This document shows positions 11,880 to 24,483 of a stretch of DNA of 64,000 nucleotides, in pieces. How positions within the stretch are numbered: the first letter of the stretch is position 1; each line of letters starts with the position of its first letter. The DNA is from Sclerotinia nivalis. Lineage: Eukaryota; Ascomycota; Leotiomycetes; Helotiales; Sclerotiniaceae. The stretch spans positions 3,100,001 to 3,164,000 of the forward strand of contig JAPEIS010000003.1 of NCBI GenBank assembly GCA_029531795.1, read 5' to 3'. A model generated the notes under the pieces. That model had not been told where the DNA came from and made no database searches. It saw only the letters and a program-made list of their open reading frames with translations. The position numbers were made by a program, and so were the translations under genes.

Positions 11880-12662
11880 AGTTTGTGGGCGGGGCGGGGC
11901 TGTTCGCGGGGCTGTGGGAATCCGAGATTATCTATCGCGGGGTAATGGGTTTTCTAGATATTGGGTTCGATTGGATTTTTGGGAAGCTTGCGGAATACGG
12001 AATACATCTACATACGAACATTTACGGTTGGACATAATGGGAGATAATCCAGACACCCCATGGACTTAGGCTTAATATTCTTGGAGATGGAGTTCTAGCA
12101 ACACCACTTGGTCGAGAGCTTTTGTTTCTGGCATTATTGAGATTTGGGTTTGATGTATCATTTTTCTGGCATCAATACACATCGAACTGTGCCATTTGGT
12201 TTTGGAACCGTGGTAAGGTCGAAAACAATTGTGGAATCAATCACTACTTCACAATATACCACCAGTAGTGCTGAAAGTCCTATATTCGAGTAGAAGAAAA
12301 ATCTATGGGACATATCGTTCAACCACTTCGTTCTATTTTTCAATGTGGTACTTACAAGTCATTATTATTGCTTCGAATTTCAATCTTGAATTTACTGCTC
12401 CTGAAATGTTTAGAAATCCAAAACAAAAGTTTTTAATAAAACGGAAGGTCGTTGGTGAAACTAGCCTGCTCTTGATTGTTCTTTCCTTGGAGTTTTTCCA
12501 CCTTGATATCTGAGAATTTCATTTTGTTCGTTTTCAGCAATATTCCTAAAATCCACCCGATTATTTATGCCCCGCTTTTGGTTATGTTTATGTTTGCTTT
12601 ACTCCTATCATCTCTTGTTGTATCGGGTTCAATTTTCATTGTTTGTGCTTCGATTTTGACAA
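11880..12662. other. intergenic between CYSTM and F-box genes
   Basis: No gene seen. The first 60 bases are G-rich and may be the 3' end of the CYSTM transcript. Bases 12500-12660 are T-rich and probably form the leader of the F-box gene. Short open frames lack family resemblance. Confidence 0.4.
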
Positions 12663-14096
12663 ATGCCTGCCCTGATGAACGCACAGCAGTTTCAAAACCC
12701 AACATCACCAAAATTGCCCAAAAACGGAGAACCACTCGCAGTACCCGACTTAAGTCTCGACCTCGGTCTGGGTGTAGGTCTCCCATCTGAGATTAAAGCA
12801 AATATATTCGATTATCTCAGTGTCAAAGATGCGGGATCCTTACGTTTAACATCTAGAGCTTGGGCTATAACTGGTACCGAGAGATTGTTTCGAGATGGCT
12901 TTAAACTTCACCCTCATTGTCAACCAACGGATATGGATAGACTTTCCGAAGTATCGGAATGCCCACATCTAGCTCAAACAATCAAGTCGATAGTCATATT
13001 TCTGGACTCGAGTGATGCGAGGAAATGGACATTTTACTTCTCAGATGCGAGAGAAATCCTTCGACGAAGAATCGCGAATGAACCTGGCTTTTGTGATCCA
13101 GTTCACTTGGCAAAAGCTTTCAGTAATCTTCCTAATTTTAAAAGCCTCACGATCACTTCACTTAGTTATCCGCTTTCGGAGGATATGTTTCAATCGACGT
13201 CGACGTGGGTCCCTAATTGGAATTCGACAATTGAAGAAGAGAGAACACAATTCATGGCAGATGATTTGTCCCAATGGTATTACACTTCAATAGTAGCAGC
13301 TATCAATGCAGCTAATGTATCACTTTCATCCGTTGAATTTGACTGCCTACCCATGGATTGTTTATCATCCCAAGAACTTGGGTCTCCCCCTTTTATACCG
13401 TTACAACCTTCTTTACATCGACTTTGTCTCCTGACAGAGTGTCCTGGTCATCCATACAAGTCCCTCGCTGGCCTGGTTTCTCCTCTTGAGCAATTATCAA
13501 TTGGATTTTGGGACTATGGGTTTACTTCCTGGCAGGATTCACTCGTTGCTCAAAGAATCACTGATCTTTTACTTTCAGCAAAACGTCTTCGAAGGTTAGA
13601 TTTGATGTTTGTAATGAATATCGCTACTAATATGACACCGGAATTCCAAATTGCATGGAAAAATTCATTTTATAATATCACAATCCCTCATCTAGAAAGT
13701 CTTCGTCTCCATCAAACCGACGTTCCGGGGCCACTTCTTGTCTCATTCCTCGAACGACATCGCTCTACTCTGAAGAACTTACATCTCAGCGGAGGGTATG
13801 GATGCGGACCTGGAAGTGGCTGGAATCATCTCACACGATTCCAATGGAAAGATATCCTCACTTCCTTAAGAGATAATCTTTCACTCCAGAAATTCGAACT
13901 CCTGACGTATGACGATAGGAGAAACATATATGATTGGAACTGGAATACAGTTCCGGGAACAGAAACAACGTTTGCGAAATTACTCGAGAATTATGTCATG
14001 GGGAAAATTCCGTGGCCTTTTTTGATGCCGGTGGAGAGGACAACGCATGATTATTGGGGCTGGAGGGTTGATGCCCAGGTTTGGAGAATGTGTTGA
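12663..14096 (+). CDS. F-box protein, fungal LRR-like type
   Basis: A 477-aa single-exon protein. Residues about 40-75 (LPSEIKANIFDYLSVKDAGSLRL then TSRAW) form a standard F-box, the segment that binds Skp1 in SCF ubiquitin ligases. The rest shows irregular leucine-rich spacing (for example LKNLHLSGG, LRRLDLMFV, LESLRLHQT) typical of the substrate-facing part of lineage-specific fungal F-box proteins. No signal peptide or membrane segment. The first of two close methionines (12663) is taken as start; Met5 is possible. The gene is intact and intronless. Target unknown. Such genes are expanded in Leotiomycetes and Sordariomycetes, so an orthologue may be limited to close relatives. Confidence 0.82.
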   Translation: MPALMNAQQFQNPTSPKLPKNGEPLAVPDLSLDLGLGVGLPSEIKANIFDYLSVKDAGSLRLTSRAWAITGTERLFRDGFKLHPHCQPTDMDRLSEVSECPHLAQTIKSIVIFLDSSDARKWTFYFSDAREILRRRIANEPGFCDPVHLAKAFSNLPNFKSLTITSLSYPLSEDMFQSTSTWVPNWNSTIEEERTQFMADDLSQWYYTSIVAAINAANVSLSSVEFDCLPMDCLSSQELGSPPFIPLQPSLHRLCLLTECPGHPYKSLAGLVSPLEQLSIGFWDYGFTSWQDSLVAQRITDLLLSAKRLRRLDLMFVMNIATNMTPEFQIAWKNSFYNITIPHLESLRLHQTDVPGPLLVSFLERHRSTLKNLHLSGGYGCGPGSGWNHLTRFQWKDILTSLRDNLSLQKFELLTYDDRRNIYDWNWNTVPGTETTFAKLLENYVMGKIPWPFLMPVERTTHDYWGWRVDAQVWRMC

Positions 14097-16384
14097 GTTT
14101 GATGTTTGTGGTGTTCGGATGGGTGGATGGAATCTATTAGGATACTCATACCTAGAAATTGTATAATCGAATTGAACGTTGCGTTCTTTGTATGTGTTCG
14201 GTTGCAGTGTCGTTTATATGTGTATGATTTACCTTTTATTTCACTTGATCAGTGCTGGTTCTGCCTACCATCTCCTGATTCTCATTTTATAGCCAGGTAT
14301 CCTCTGTACCGAAGTCAAGGGATAATATCGTAGCCTCAAACTGTAACCATAATCACAAGAACAAGCTTCGCAGCTGCTCAGAATCCTTCGATCAAGAATC
14401 ATCAGTGACTACAATGGCAGTGAGATGTACCTGTTGCCGACTTGGCAATGTAGTATATAAGGTGCGAGATAGGAGGAGGGTTTGCGTGAATATCCCCCGT
14501 TAACACGCTTCTTAAGCTTCTTTACAGACTTTAAAAAGGGCCTTGAAAATCTACTCGCCCTGATGATTTATCGTAATCAGGTATCGTACTACCTTGCCCT
14601 CCTGCCAGTCACTTGAAACTCCGCGTTTTTAAGGGTAGTTGGAATTGGTTTGAAGATCTCTTCGAAGATTTTTCGAATTAAATTTTTTCTATAATAATGA
14701 ATATTTTAGCTGTTAATTATTAATAGAAAATGATATTAAAGAAAATAAAATCGAAAATGATTCTTGGGTGATGGAAAAAGAAAAATTGTATATCTTCATT
14801 TTTTTCTATAAATTTTACCGAATAAGAATTACGTGCATATTGATTAGCAAATAATCGGTTATATCAGCCAATCAGCGAAAAATTTTTTATTTAATTAATC
14901 AGTTGGTGAGGATTTTAAAGCTTGCTGATGACTGACTGACTGACTGGCAGCTCCGCACACAAGTTTATCCGGACACTTGTGTTTTTGCCATCGACGATAT
15001 CATTGGATTGTCATCTTTGAATTCTCTCCATGATAATGCTCTGCAGGTCATTTTGCCGTGTTTGGTGTGTAATTAGCGACAGTTATCGGACCTTTTTTCC
15101 GGGGCCGGGTTTATCACGACGAGTTGAATCTCGATGGTTAAGGTATATTTTAACTTTAGATTTGGAATTCTTAGAGCATATGCACGCACATATGCACAAA
15201 AATTGATACTGCATATGCAACTTTTGCGACTGAGCGCAGCTCCATAAAAATGCCAAGCAATCCTATTGGCTGGTAAACGCTGAAACAAACGAACAAGTCG
15301 AAACGATGATTTCGAAAGGATGGGGGCCCATAGATATCCATAATGCGAGCATTAAGACCTAATCCTTTGACTTCGAACTTGACTGTCTTCTCTCTTAGGT
15401 GTTCTTTAGTTAGGCCCACTCAAGAATACCATATGTGGAGCCTTGGTAGTCGATTGCAAGCCATGAATGGTCGAAAGAAGTAACGAGATGGACGAGGTCG
15501 GTGCCAAGGTGAAGGCATGTGCAAGAAGGATCATTATAAGCGGGGGAAAACGAAAGAAGGATAAGAGACGAGTTGTGCGCTTGGCAAATGACAGCGGTAA
15601 AATTTCCTCGAACTTGTAGAACACAAAGGATTGTAGAAGTGGGTCGCACCTGCAACCAAATGGCCTCCAGTCAGAGCTGAGCTCCAGCAAGGGTGAACAT
15701 GTATCAATTTGCATTCTAGATGCTGCTTTTTTGTAGTGTTTTTCATACCAGCATGACATCCCAGCCGAAAGAACTTTGAATCCATAAAAGTGCCCTCAAT
15801 AGTCACACGTGTCCTTCGTACTTCAAAGTCGAGCAGGAAACTCAAAACTCTCTGGAAATCGTTTCTGTATATATAAAAGCTCTTAGATTTTCCCATGCAT
15901 GAAATTTCGAAAATCAATAAGATTCCGTGAAAGGTTTGTGGATACCGATCGCCAGGTATGCTTAAATTTAGAGTACTTAAGGTTACTTAAGGTTACTTAC
16001 GTGTATATGTGGAACTCTGTTAATCCTGGCCATCGCTAGCTTTCTTTCGAAAAGTACATATCTTTTTGTAAGAGAAGATATACCTGAGACTTCATAATCA
16101 CAGAATTCTTTAGAAACCAACTTCTTGAAAAGAAAAATGTCAATGCCAATAGGATATCAGATGACATCACGTGTCGATGCGATTCTCCTGATCGCCACCC
16201 CTCAGACTCGGGTCCTCCCGCAGCTAACATCAGAATATTTTAGAGCCATGACCTCAGAATGACATCACGGTTTTAGACGTCATATTATTATCACGATCTC
16301 CTCATTTGAACAAAAAATCTCCCACAAACAATCACCAACCACAACGTGCAATTCCGCAAAATCGCCTCACCCACCTTCAATGAT
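14097..16384. other. gene-poor, AT-rich stretch
   Basis: No supportable gene. Bases 14640-14930 are highly A/T-rich with runs such as ATTTTTTC and TTAATTATTAATAG, resembling a RIP-degraded transposon relic. Overlapping minus-strand frames at 15073-15917 (80-127 codons) show no family resemblance and no consistent splicing. At 15975-16000 GGTTACTTAA is tandemly duplicated. Confidence 0.4.
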
Positions 16385-17253
16385 ATGGAAATCGAAGTCT
16401 CTCAACCTCTACACGAAGTGTCTAGTTCCCCACTTGGAAATGCGGGTTCCCAAAATGAATCATTTCAACTTCGACAAGTTTAACAACCTCCTAGGGCCAG
16501 TGCTAAAACCTTCTCGTTCTCGCAATTGCCAACAGAGATTCATATTTCCTCAAATAAAGATAGGTGTGTGGGCAGCAGCGAACTCAATGGCATCATGCAA
16601 ACCTGTAAGGAGTCTCGAGCAGAGGGAATGAGGCTGAAGCTCCCCTACTTTAAGTCGTTCCAATCAAAGATGCCAGAGATTGGTGAACAAGGGCTCATCA
16701 ATTACCTGTCTCGAGATGATATCGTTTGGTTGCATTGAAACCACACGCAGCGACATTATATCCAGTTCTGCTTCCCAGAATGGAAGGGTTATGTCCAGAC
16801 GGGTCGTCTGCACTAAAAGAATCTCAGGCCGTCTCACATATGGGATCCAAGGAACAAGGACCTTCGTCTGAACCCATTCGGAATAGATGCCGCGCAAGAG
16901 ACTTGATGCTCAAATGAGAATGTTCCCTTGTTCATTGGAAATGGTCCTGGACTCAGACTGGCCAGGGAAGCTACATTTTGTCGCCAGGGATGAGGGTCTA
17001 CAACCATGATAGATATATGTATCCACTGGATTTTTTGGAAAGGGTTAGATCTATCACTGACCGGAATGTGACTTTACAAAGATCAGAAAATCTTCCAAGT
17101 TCAATCCTTGACAGTCGATTCTTGACGGTCGATTCGACCACAAGTCTTGGGAAGATATCGACGGCAGCGGACGTTAAGACGATACGAGATTTTCAGAACG
17201 AACGGACAAAATCATCCACGAGCTTCCTCTGGGATGTGTTGCCTTTGATATAA
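16385..17253 (+). pseudogene. decayed 2EXR-like gene
   Basis: From the ATG at 16385 a frame runs about 34 codons to a TAA, then stays in the same frame for another 85 codons to the stop at 16736-16738. The second part has FSQLPTEIH and, later, CKESRAEGM, matching the order of the 2EXR family (F-x-LPTEIR...CKESR). Members normally carry a long segment between these marks and about 150-200 more residues, which are missing or out of frame here. Later frames to 17253 are open but unrecognised. An in-frame stop, a shortened core and lost C terminus argue for a pseudogene. A spliced gene with an intron over the TAA is possible. Confidence 0.4.
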
Positions 17254-17965
17254 AGTATGCCCCTTGTAGGTTTAATTGGCTCTTACATTGCACCCCTATG
17301 CGATTGGCTCTGTCTAAAAATATGATCTTCTACATTCTCTTTGGTTTTTTGCACGGATTTGGTCCGACAATTTTCTCCGAAAGCCTTTGTAAGTTCGCAA
17401 CTCCGTCTCGTTGTTTCATTCTCTTTAATGGGCGATTACTGATTCCGGGTGGTATTGCATTTGTCTTGGCGCAAGCCTGAAGTTAATTATGTGGAATCTA
17501 TTGCAAGCGGGGAATGGATTCAGATATAACCCATGGTAACTCCGGATTTCCGATCATCATATCTCATGTCACATTTCTATGCTGCATCTATTCTAATTGT
17601 GGAGATGGATTTGTCATGATGGTAGCACATTGTGATTCCTATTGCACCTTTTCCAACGTCGCGTCGAATCTGACGATACATCGCTCTCTTACAGACTACT
17701 ACAAAGACCAAAACGCCTGCCATACCATGTCTACTACAATTGACGAATAACTCCATCCAAAGATCCCGGGAAATCATTTCAGTTCATTGTACCTATCTAT
17801 CGCCCAGTAGCAACTCCTATCTTCGGCCTACTTTCAACTTTGCAAACCATTTTTCTCAATCCTAATAAAGCCTAGATTCTCCTCTTTACCGACGCACCGA
17901 TTCAATGAGACCACCATATCCGCTTGTCCGACCATGAATGTGAGGCGCTCTTCAACCGCGATCTT
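17254..17965. other. intergenic between 2EXR relic and MYND gene
   Basis: No gene recognised. Short open frames on both strands (60-78 codons) lack motifs. This may contain the remainder of the decayed 2EXR gene and the 3' end of the MYND transcript. Confidence 0.35.
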
Positions 17966-18334
17966 CTATTTCTTTTCTCCCCTCGAATCGCACACTGCCG
18001 TCTGTCTCCTGCCCTTTTGACCTGAAGACAGTTGTATAAACTGAAATTCCTTTCCATCTTGTTCGGCCCTTTTTTTCAAGGCGTCAATATCCAAGCCGTC
18101 TGGAATGGTGTCGCCATGTATCGTGATACTGAATTTGTAGCGCTCTTTACAATTCGGTTCATGAGTTGGCCAATTAGCCTTTTGGCAATCACGAGAACAG
18201 TATGTAGTTTTGCATCGTTCGCAACTGGGGAAGCTTCCCATAGAAGTTTCTGTCTTGCGGCAGTTGGCGCATGAGCGGGTCGACTTTGAAGAAGAGGGTG
18301 TCGGCGGTTCTGATGTGGAAGATCTTGAAGACAT
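17966..18334 (-). CDS. small MYND-type zinc-finger protein
   Basis: A 122-aa minus-strand protein. Residues about 20-60 form a complete MYND finger: CANC, CERC, YCSRDCQ, and the final W-x-x-H-x-x-x-C, in the usual order for binding two zinc ions and proline-rich partners. The N-terminal part is Ser/Thr/Pro-rich. The C-terminal part is charged with no second domain, so it is one of the short fungal MYND proteins of unknown role. The ATG at 18334 is chosen because sequence upstream in the same frame has no ATG and is hydrophobic; the open frame extends to 18523 only through a TTG. It might have 3' exons not seen. Function cannot be stated. Confidence 0.68.
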   Translation of the reverse strand: MSSRSSTSEPPTPSSSKSTRSCANCRKTETSMGSFPSCERCKTTYCSRDCQKANWPTHEPNCKERYKFSITIHGDTIPDGLDIDALKKRAEQDGKEFQFIQLSSGQKGRRQTAVCDSRGEKK

Positions 18335-18929
18335 AGTGATGTTTCGGCAAGCGCGAACTTCGATGACTTGGCGATGTGAATAGATGATGCTATACAGGGC
18401 TAACGCTAGAAGTCTGGCAATATGATGTGATGCGTACACAAGTGTTGAGAGGTTTGAGAACCCACTTTTGGAAACAGACACTAGCGGGAATTTTGTGGAG
18501 TGTGTAGAATGCAAGGTGTTCAAGATTAAAGTTTCGCAGGTGCCGAGGAGAAGGGATTATATCAACATTTGTATGACAAAGTTGCCCCTATCAATAGCCG
18601 TTATACGAAATCGATGCATATGGGATCATGCCTTGACTCCGGGAGGGGCACGAGACAAAAGGCACGAAATTTCACGACAAACCGTTACCGTGTACGAATT
18701 TGCATTCATGGATTTCAAATTACTTTATCTTTCTTTATATTACCAACATTTACACAAGGCTTTTTTACTGAACACTTCGAACTATTTAGGTGTAGCAATA
18801 TCGTATGATCATTCTTTGCGTTTGATTTAATATCAAATGCATATGTTCATTAACGAATTTGGTAAGAAATGATTATTGGTAATCGGAAGTCTTACCCCAC
18901 CTTTGTGTAACTGGGAAAAGGAACAGCTA

Positions 18930-19560
18930 GAAGATTATTCTTTGGAGAAGATTACCAAATCTCGCACTTTGATGAATCTCAATCTTTACCGTCCGTCCTA
19001 CTATTCTAAGTCCGGAGTTGATCTGTCTCGTAGGAGGTTGATCGGATAATAATAAATAATATAATAATAATACTATAATATTATTTATTATAATAGTGGA
19101 AGACTTAGTCGTATTTAGCTTAGGAGTGATCGAATATATGAACAATAGAATATTGAAGTCAGAATTATATATATATTGAATATTGAATTTTTTATCTGCT
19201 TATTTTTTCGAAGAATTCTTTGAAGAAGATCTTCGTATTTATAGATTTTAATGAGATTCTACACTATTCTATGATTATAAATAAGATCGATTTAAATCGA
19301 ATCTTATAGAATCATTTTATATAATAAAAGGAAATAATAACCAATAGTATTCAATCTGAGAATAAGAAAATTCTATATGCTTCCATTTCATTCTATTCCA
19401 TTATAAATCATTCTGATATGATATATGATCGAAATTTTATATAATAATAAAATTTAATAATATGAAATCATATTATTAATATATCACGTGATCATATAAC
19501 TATTGGTTCGGTAAATATTATTAAGTGTTTTAATAACTTATTAGGAATTCTCACAATCTG
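18930..19560. repeat. AT-rich block, probable RIP-degraded transposon relic
   Basis: About 630 bases dominated by TA, AAT and ATT runs, such as 19040-19100 with many TAATAATA units. It has sharp composition borders with neighbouring DNA. It contains ATCACGTGATCATATAAC (about 19484-19501), like the TGATCA-type palindromes in the LTR-like remnant near 2400. No coding frame survives. That it came from a transposon hit by RIP is inference. Confidence 0.4.
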
Positions 19561-20508
19561 CAACAACTCCAGTCAAGGTGATTGCTGCCCAATAATAATG
19601 GTCCAAGACAAACTGACTTGTGGACTCCGGAACCTGATTCAGTCGAAAAGGAGCTTCGGAGTAGGGGTACGGACCGTAGTGGAGTGCATTAATGTGACCC
19701 ATCAATCTGGCTCGCTTAACGGATTTGTTGATAAAGTAAGTGCACTTACATTATCGGTAAGTACCTTGAGCGCCTTTGGATTTTTATGTGTCACCATAAA
19801 GATTTGGTTGATTTGTGCTTATTTATGCAGGCCTGTCACAAATCATGTATGTTCCACTATTTCCCATACCCTCTCATTAAATGTCCGTAGTAGCTAAGCA
19901 AAAAGGTACTGCCATCCATGTGGAAGATAGGTACCCGAATACCGGTACTACCTGATGTGAGTAGTATTCTACCTCCACAGTGAAAAAGCCAAGAACTACT
20001 TTACCATGGCAATAAACTGTATCCATGCATGGCAATTCTTTTGTGGGAGTGGCATTGATGACCATTGCATAAAAATCTGAGGTAAATGTTTTCCAATAAT
20101 TTACTTGTTACATATGCACGATTCTGAAAATACCATCGCATCCAGGACTTCTTTGCGTTTAGGGCTTGTGCAAGATCAGATTACATCGCACAGAGTGGCC
20201 AGGTACATTTTTACATTGCATCAAAAGGGCTTCGATGGCGTTCTAGGTGGTCATGGTCTTCTGCAATACACATATACAAATGTCCTAGATACATTTGGCC
20301 CAGTTAAGATACATTAAACCCGTATCTGACTTAGGATTCACTGATTTCATCGTTTTCTCTGTGAATCTTGATATCAATTTGGTTGACAGTAATGAAATCA
20401 AAGTCACAAGGACACACAAACTTGGTTCCGCAAGATTTTGGATGCCACACTGTGCACGGCATTGTCCCAGATATCCAAGCGGCTTGATAAGACTATGATC
20501 TCCTATGC

Positions 20509-21123
20509 ATGGTGTCACTTCTTGGAGTGACATCAATATCACCCAGAATCGTGCAACATTTACAGATTAAGTTGTCGGTATCACGCAACAGTCATCTTTA
20601 TCATTTCTTTGCCACATATATCACTCTGTACCGAGCCGACTTATGGAAAATTCACCGTAATTCGGATATTATTGTGTTTTGGATGACTAAAAAGCGGAGT
20701 TCTACGCCGAATTTCTACAGCATGACCGATAATTTGCCACGCTGCAACTTGCGTTTTCGCCGCCCGGATGAGAACGCCATACAGCACTGCGCCTTCGACA
20801 GTTTCAGTATTGGGCGTTGCCCTAGCGGGAATAATCATGCAGTTATTTTCCACATACAGCAGGATCACAAAATGGATCTTTTCTCCCGTCTAGATGCTGT
20901 CATGCGACTGTGGAACGGTTGTAGGAATTTTGACAAGATTATTCTCCGAAGTGTACCATCGTATTTGACGATGCATGCGCAGACGCATAAATTGAAGTAT
21001 TGGTCAAAGGAGCTATCACTATGTCTTGACGCAATCCTATCTATGCCAAGTTTCCTGCAATGCAAATACCAAATTTTACCAATAAGTGGCTTTGAACAGG
21101 TATTGGTATGCATGAAGGCGTGA
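20509..21123 (+). CDS. hypothetical open frame, 204 aa
   Basis: The longest open frame in this gene-poor stretch, beginning with an ATG. The middle shows alternating hydrophobic and charged residues (for example MDLFSRLDAVMRLWNG) that could be part of a fungal F-box/LRR-like C terminus, but no F-box is present. No introns, signal peptide or membrane segment are evident. It may be a gene, a fragment of a decayed one, or chance. Confidence 0.22.
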   Translation: MVSLLGVTSISPRIVQHLQIKLSVSRNSHLYHFFATYITLYRADLWKIHRNSDIIVFWMTKKRSSTPNFYSMTDNLPRCNLRFRRPDENAIQHCAFDSFSIGRCPSGNNHAVIFHIQQDHKMDLFSRLDAVMRLWNGCRNFDKIILRSVPSYLTMHAQTHKLKYWSKELSLCLDAILSMPSFLQCKYQILPISGFEQVLVCMKA

Positions 21124-24100
21124 GATTTAATGTCCCGTGGACTTACAGAATGCCCGCAAGTCCTTGTTTTCTTGCGGGAGTGAAATTTCTTGCTCATAAA
21201 AGTCAATGACGTGATGATTTAAAATCATCATGGACTTCGGTTGTCTTCGGCCATCTGATCTACAATCTACCTGGATGATAATATTTGATGCTTTCGCGGC
21301 TCAAGACTGCAAGCCATACGATTCGGCTGTGTTATCCAAGAATTTATTTCCTTCCTTCTCGCCACATGCTCCAAGGTGCATAGCACATGCCTTGCTTACA
21401 ATCTACACGAGCAAGCCTATGATATGACCGATTTACGATCGGATAGATAGATCCCCGCAAGGCGTACGGAGACTGCCAGAAAGGGATTGTTTCCACTGTG
21501 AACAGCAAATCATTTAGCGCAGGAAGGAAATCGGTTCAGCCTTGAAGAACATCCAAACTAGAAAAAGAAGTGATTGCAGTACCTCTACCTCACTATTTTC
21601 AGGGGCCCGTTTTATTTCTAGATTGGCAAGCCCATAAGGTTTTGTTGCAGCCCTGGTCCTTGATCCCGCTGCTATCATCAGCAAAAATAGCACCACCACG
21701 CGATTATGACGAAAAATGGGGTTGGTTGAAGATATCACACCTCTGACATGTGTTTTCAAAATGTTGGATCCGCCTAATTGAATGACGGTGGTTATGTATT
21801 CCGCCACACTAATTGTCATCACGGGTTCTTCGCTCTCCAATGGAGATTAACGCTAATTCACTTGAGAATCCGACAGATTCTCATTAGACTGATATGTGTA
21901 CCTAGAGACTTATTCTCTGCATCTCCGACTTTGCACCACAAGATTTGAGGCTGGGAATGATCAATTCCAAGTTTTTATGTTGCTTTTAAGTACGTGAATG
22001 GACACCCAAATGCATTCTCAACTCTAAGCTCATCAATGCAACCCCGCTATTTTTTTTTTTTTACGAAAAACTCAACCTCCGGTACTTTCTTCGAGTTCTG
22101 GCCCACTATACACTTGCTAACTCCTTCCTCAACATCCAGCGCCACTAAAGCAGTAGTATTCCAGAGTCATCGACCAAAAATGGATGTGTGCTTCTCGGTC
22201 ATGGAACACGTTTCCGACCAACTCCTTTCGGGAGGCGCTTAAGCATCAACACAACTTCAAACCCCTGCCGAATTCTCCGGATGTTTTGAATACCGATGCG
22301 CAAGTCTGTTTCTATTCGAAAACTCCCTTCAGTGTTTCCGAAGATTGGTTAATTCCGAAAATCTACTACATCGAGAGACCAACAGTTGGATTCCGCAAAT
22401 GATAAGCCCAGGAGATTCGGAAGTCACATGACCTTTTGAGGTCCGGACGAACCAGATCAATCGCTGCAAAAGGTAGAACACTTGCGGCAAAACATATCAC
22501 AAAAAAGTACTCTGAAATCCCACAGCCTATCCCACTGTGCCGTTAAACAATTTTCACGTCAACAGAAGGCTATTTTGTACCTCTGAAGAAGGTATTCGCT
22601 ATTCATTAATACAAGATATCAAGAACTACAGATACTGAGAGATTTCCAGCCAATGGCATTATCTATATCAAGTCTCATGCTTGCGGACAGTTTTCAAATC
22701 TTGTATAGATGGACTCTTGCTCTACTCCGAGGCTTCTTGCCGGCTCTCACAACAATCTGCCGATAGATCACGATATGGTCTGGCTTTAGATTCAGCCTAG
22801 ACCTTTTATCCTAGATTTGACTCAAATTTCCTTCCCTGCTCTGCGAGGCAGCCGTTTTTGCTATTATATTCTGCCTTTTATCACTGGAAGCATAACATGG
22901 CTATTGCTTTGCCTTCTGGAGACGCCATCAACAAGAAACACGAAATTTTAATACATCCGACTCTGAAGCCGGTTCCATTGGTGCCTAATTTCCCCGAGGC
23001 ATCGAGGCAGGTTGTCACAAAATAACAATACCTATTCTAAGCCGATGCTCTTGCGCACTTGCCAGATCACCTACGGCTCACATAAATGCTATACACTCAC
23101 CCACCACCATCCTCCAAAATTCAAATTGCTAGGGACCTCTCCTGGAACACGCATAAGTTCAAACTGGTCACCGAGAAATGCCAAATGCAGCAACTATGAG
23201 GATATTCCATATTCAATTTGGTCACCGTTGTGAATTGATGGAGCCAATCAAGACTGCTTTTCTTGGATTGACTACAAGGACATCATTTGAATCGAGGCTT
23301 CACTTAAAACTTGTGAAGTATTGGAGAATTTCATTCGGTCTCTTCTTAGCGGATGAGCCTCTCAAGAGGCATGACTAGCTAGATTGGTAGAGGCATACAA
23401 CACCGTCATCATGGGAAGTAAGGTAGGTATTCTTAAAACTCATCACTTTATTTTCATACATTAGCGAATAAACGAACCTATACCGACGAGTCGAGTGCTG
23501 CAAGATCTCAAAATGCGGTTACTACCGGTAGTATATGAAATATCTAGAAACTCCAAGCATGTGAATTTCTGAGTATAACTATAATATTGCCAGCTCGAAT
23601 CTGTGTCTAGGACTCTAGGTAGATACACAGGACGAACTGAAGGCACTTCTAAGCGACAAATCAATTGCCCTGGGGGTCTGAATCACACTGTGGTTGTCAA
23701 TGACATTTAACCTCATTGCATCAATTGTATTTAATGTGAAACTTCGAACAAACGTATCTGTATATCAGAGCACTGAGTAGTAGCTCCTGTTTGAACGTTA
23801 ATGGGGAGGAAAATCTGGATGCCAAGCCCCACAACGCGCGTTTTGCCCCACTTTTCACATCACTTAGAAGGGATTTCGCGTCAATTGTTCTTTGCGGCAA
23901 TGGTCGCCGTGATTATGTGGCTTAGTTGATCCGTCATCCTGTCTTCTTCCATCCAATAAGGTCTTTTTCTTTACAAATATATCTTCACAAGTCTACTAAC
24001 CTTGATGTATGTTCACTGCGCTTCCAAGCTACTTGTTAACTTACCAAGAAAGATGGGCCGGGTACCTACATGGAACCATGCTCGAAAGACGTTTTTAAGC

Positions 24101-24483
24101 ATGTTATTCCACCGTTTCTTTCATTAAGAAGGCGGCGGTGGCACCCGTGTGGATCGTTTGAAGCATTGTTTCGTCCTTCTGCCACTGGCAAGATGGGAGT
24201 GACATTTGGAAATGGCAACGGGTACGTAGAACTTAATTTATTCCATCTGGAATCCTTGATACAACATGACTGCCGGTTCAAGGTTGTTCGTAAGCCTCTT
24301 TCAGAATTGTCCAGGAATCTGAGAAGGGAAGTGCATACGTAAGAGAAGAATGAAGATATATAAATGTGGTGAGGTTTCTTTGAAAATGTTCTCTTCTCCT
24401 CATCATCACCACTGTCATCATTCTCCATTACCTCCACAACATTTTCAATCATTCCAACAAGCACACAACCTTCATTCCCAACA

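Larger units (their letters stand above)
18335..24483. other. gene-poor 6-kb stretch
   Basis: Apart from an AT-rich block (18930-19560) and one weak open frame (20509-21123), I see nothing supportable. Frames at 19598-19897, 21514-21840 (minus) and 24066-24533 (minus) include hydrophobic runs but no family motif. A poly-T run of 12 lies near 22050. Bases 24340-24480 probably form the leader and promoter of the dioxygenase gene. Confidence 0.4.

Noticed and set aside
15406..15917. Overlapping 117- and 127-codon minus-strand frames
   Set aside because: No domain, no signal for splicing and no consistent start; composition reads as chance.
19598..19897. 99-codon + frame with a hydrophobic run
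   Set aside because: One possible membrane helix only; no family and next to decayed AT-rich DNA.
21514..21840. 108-codon minus frame with hydrophobic segments
   Set aside because: Could be a membrane-protein fragment but no match to a family and no neighbouring exons found.
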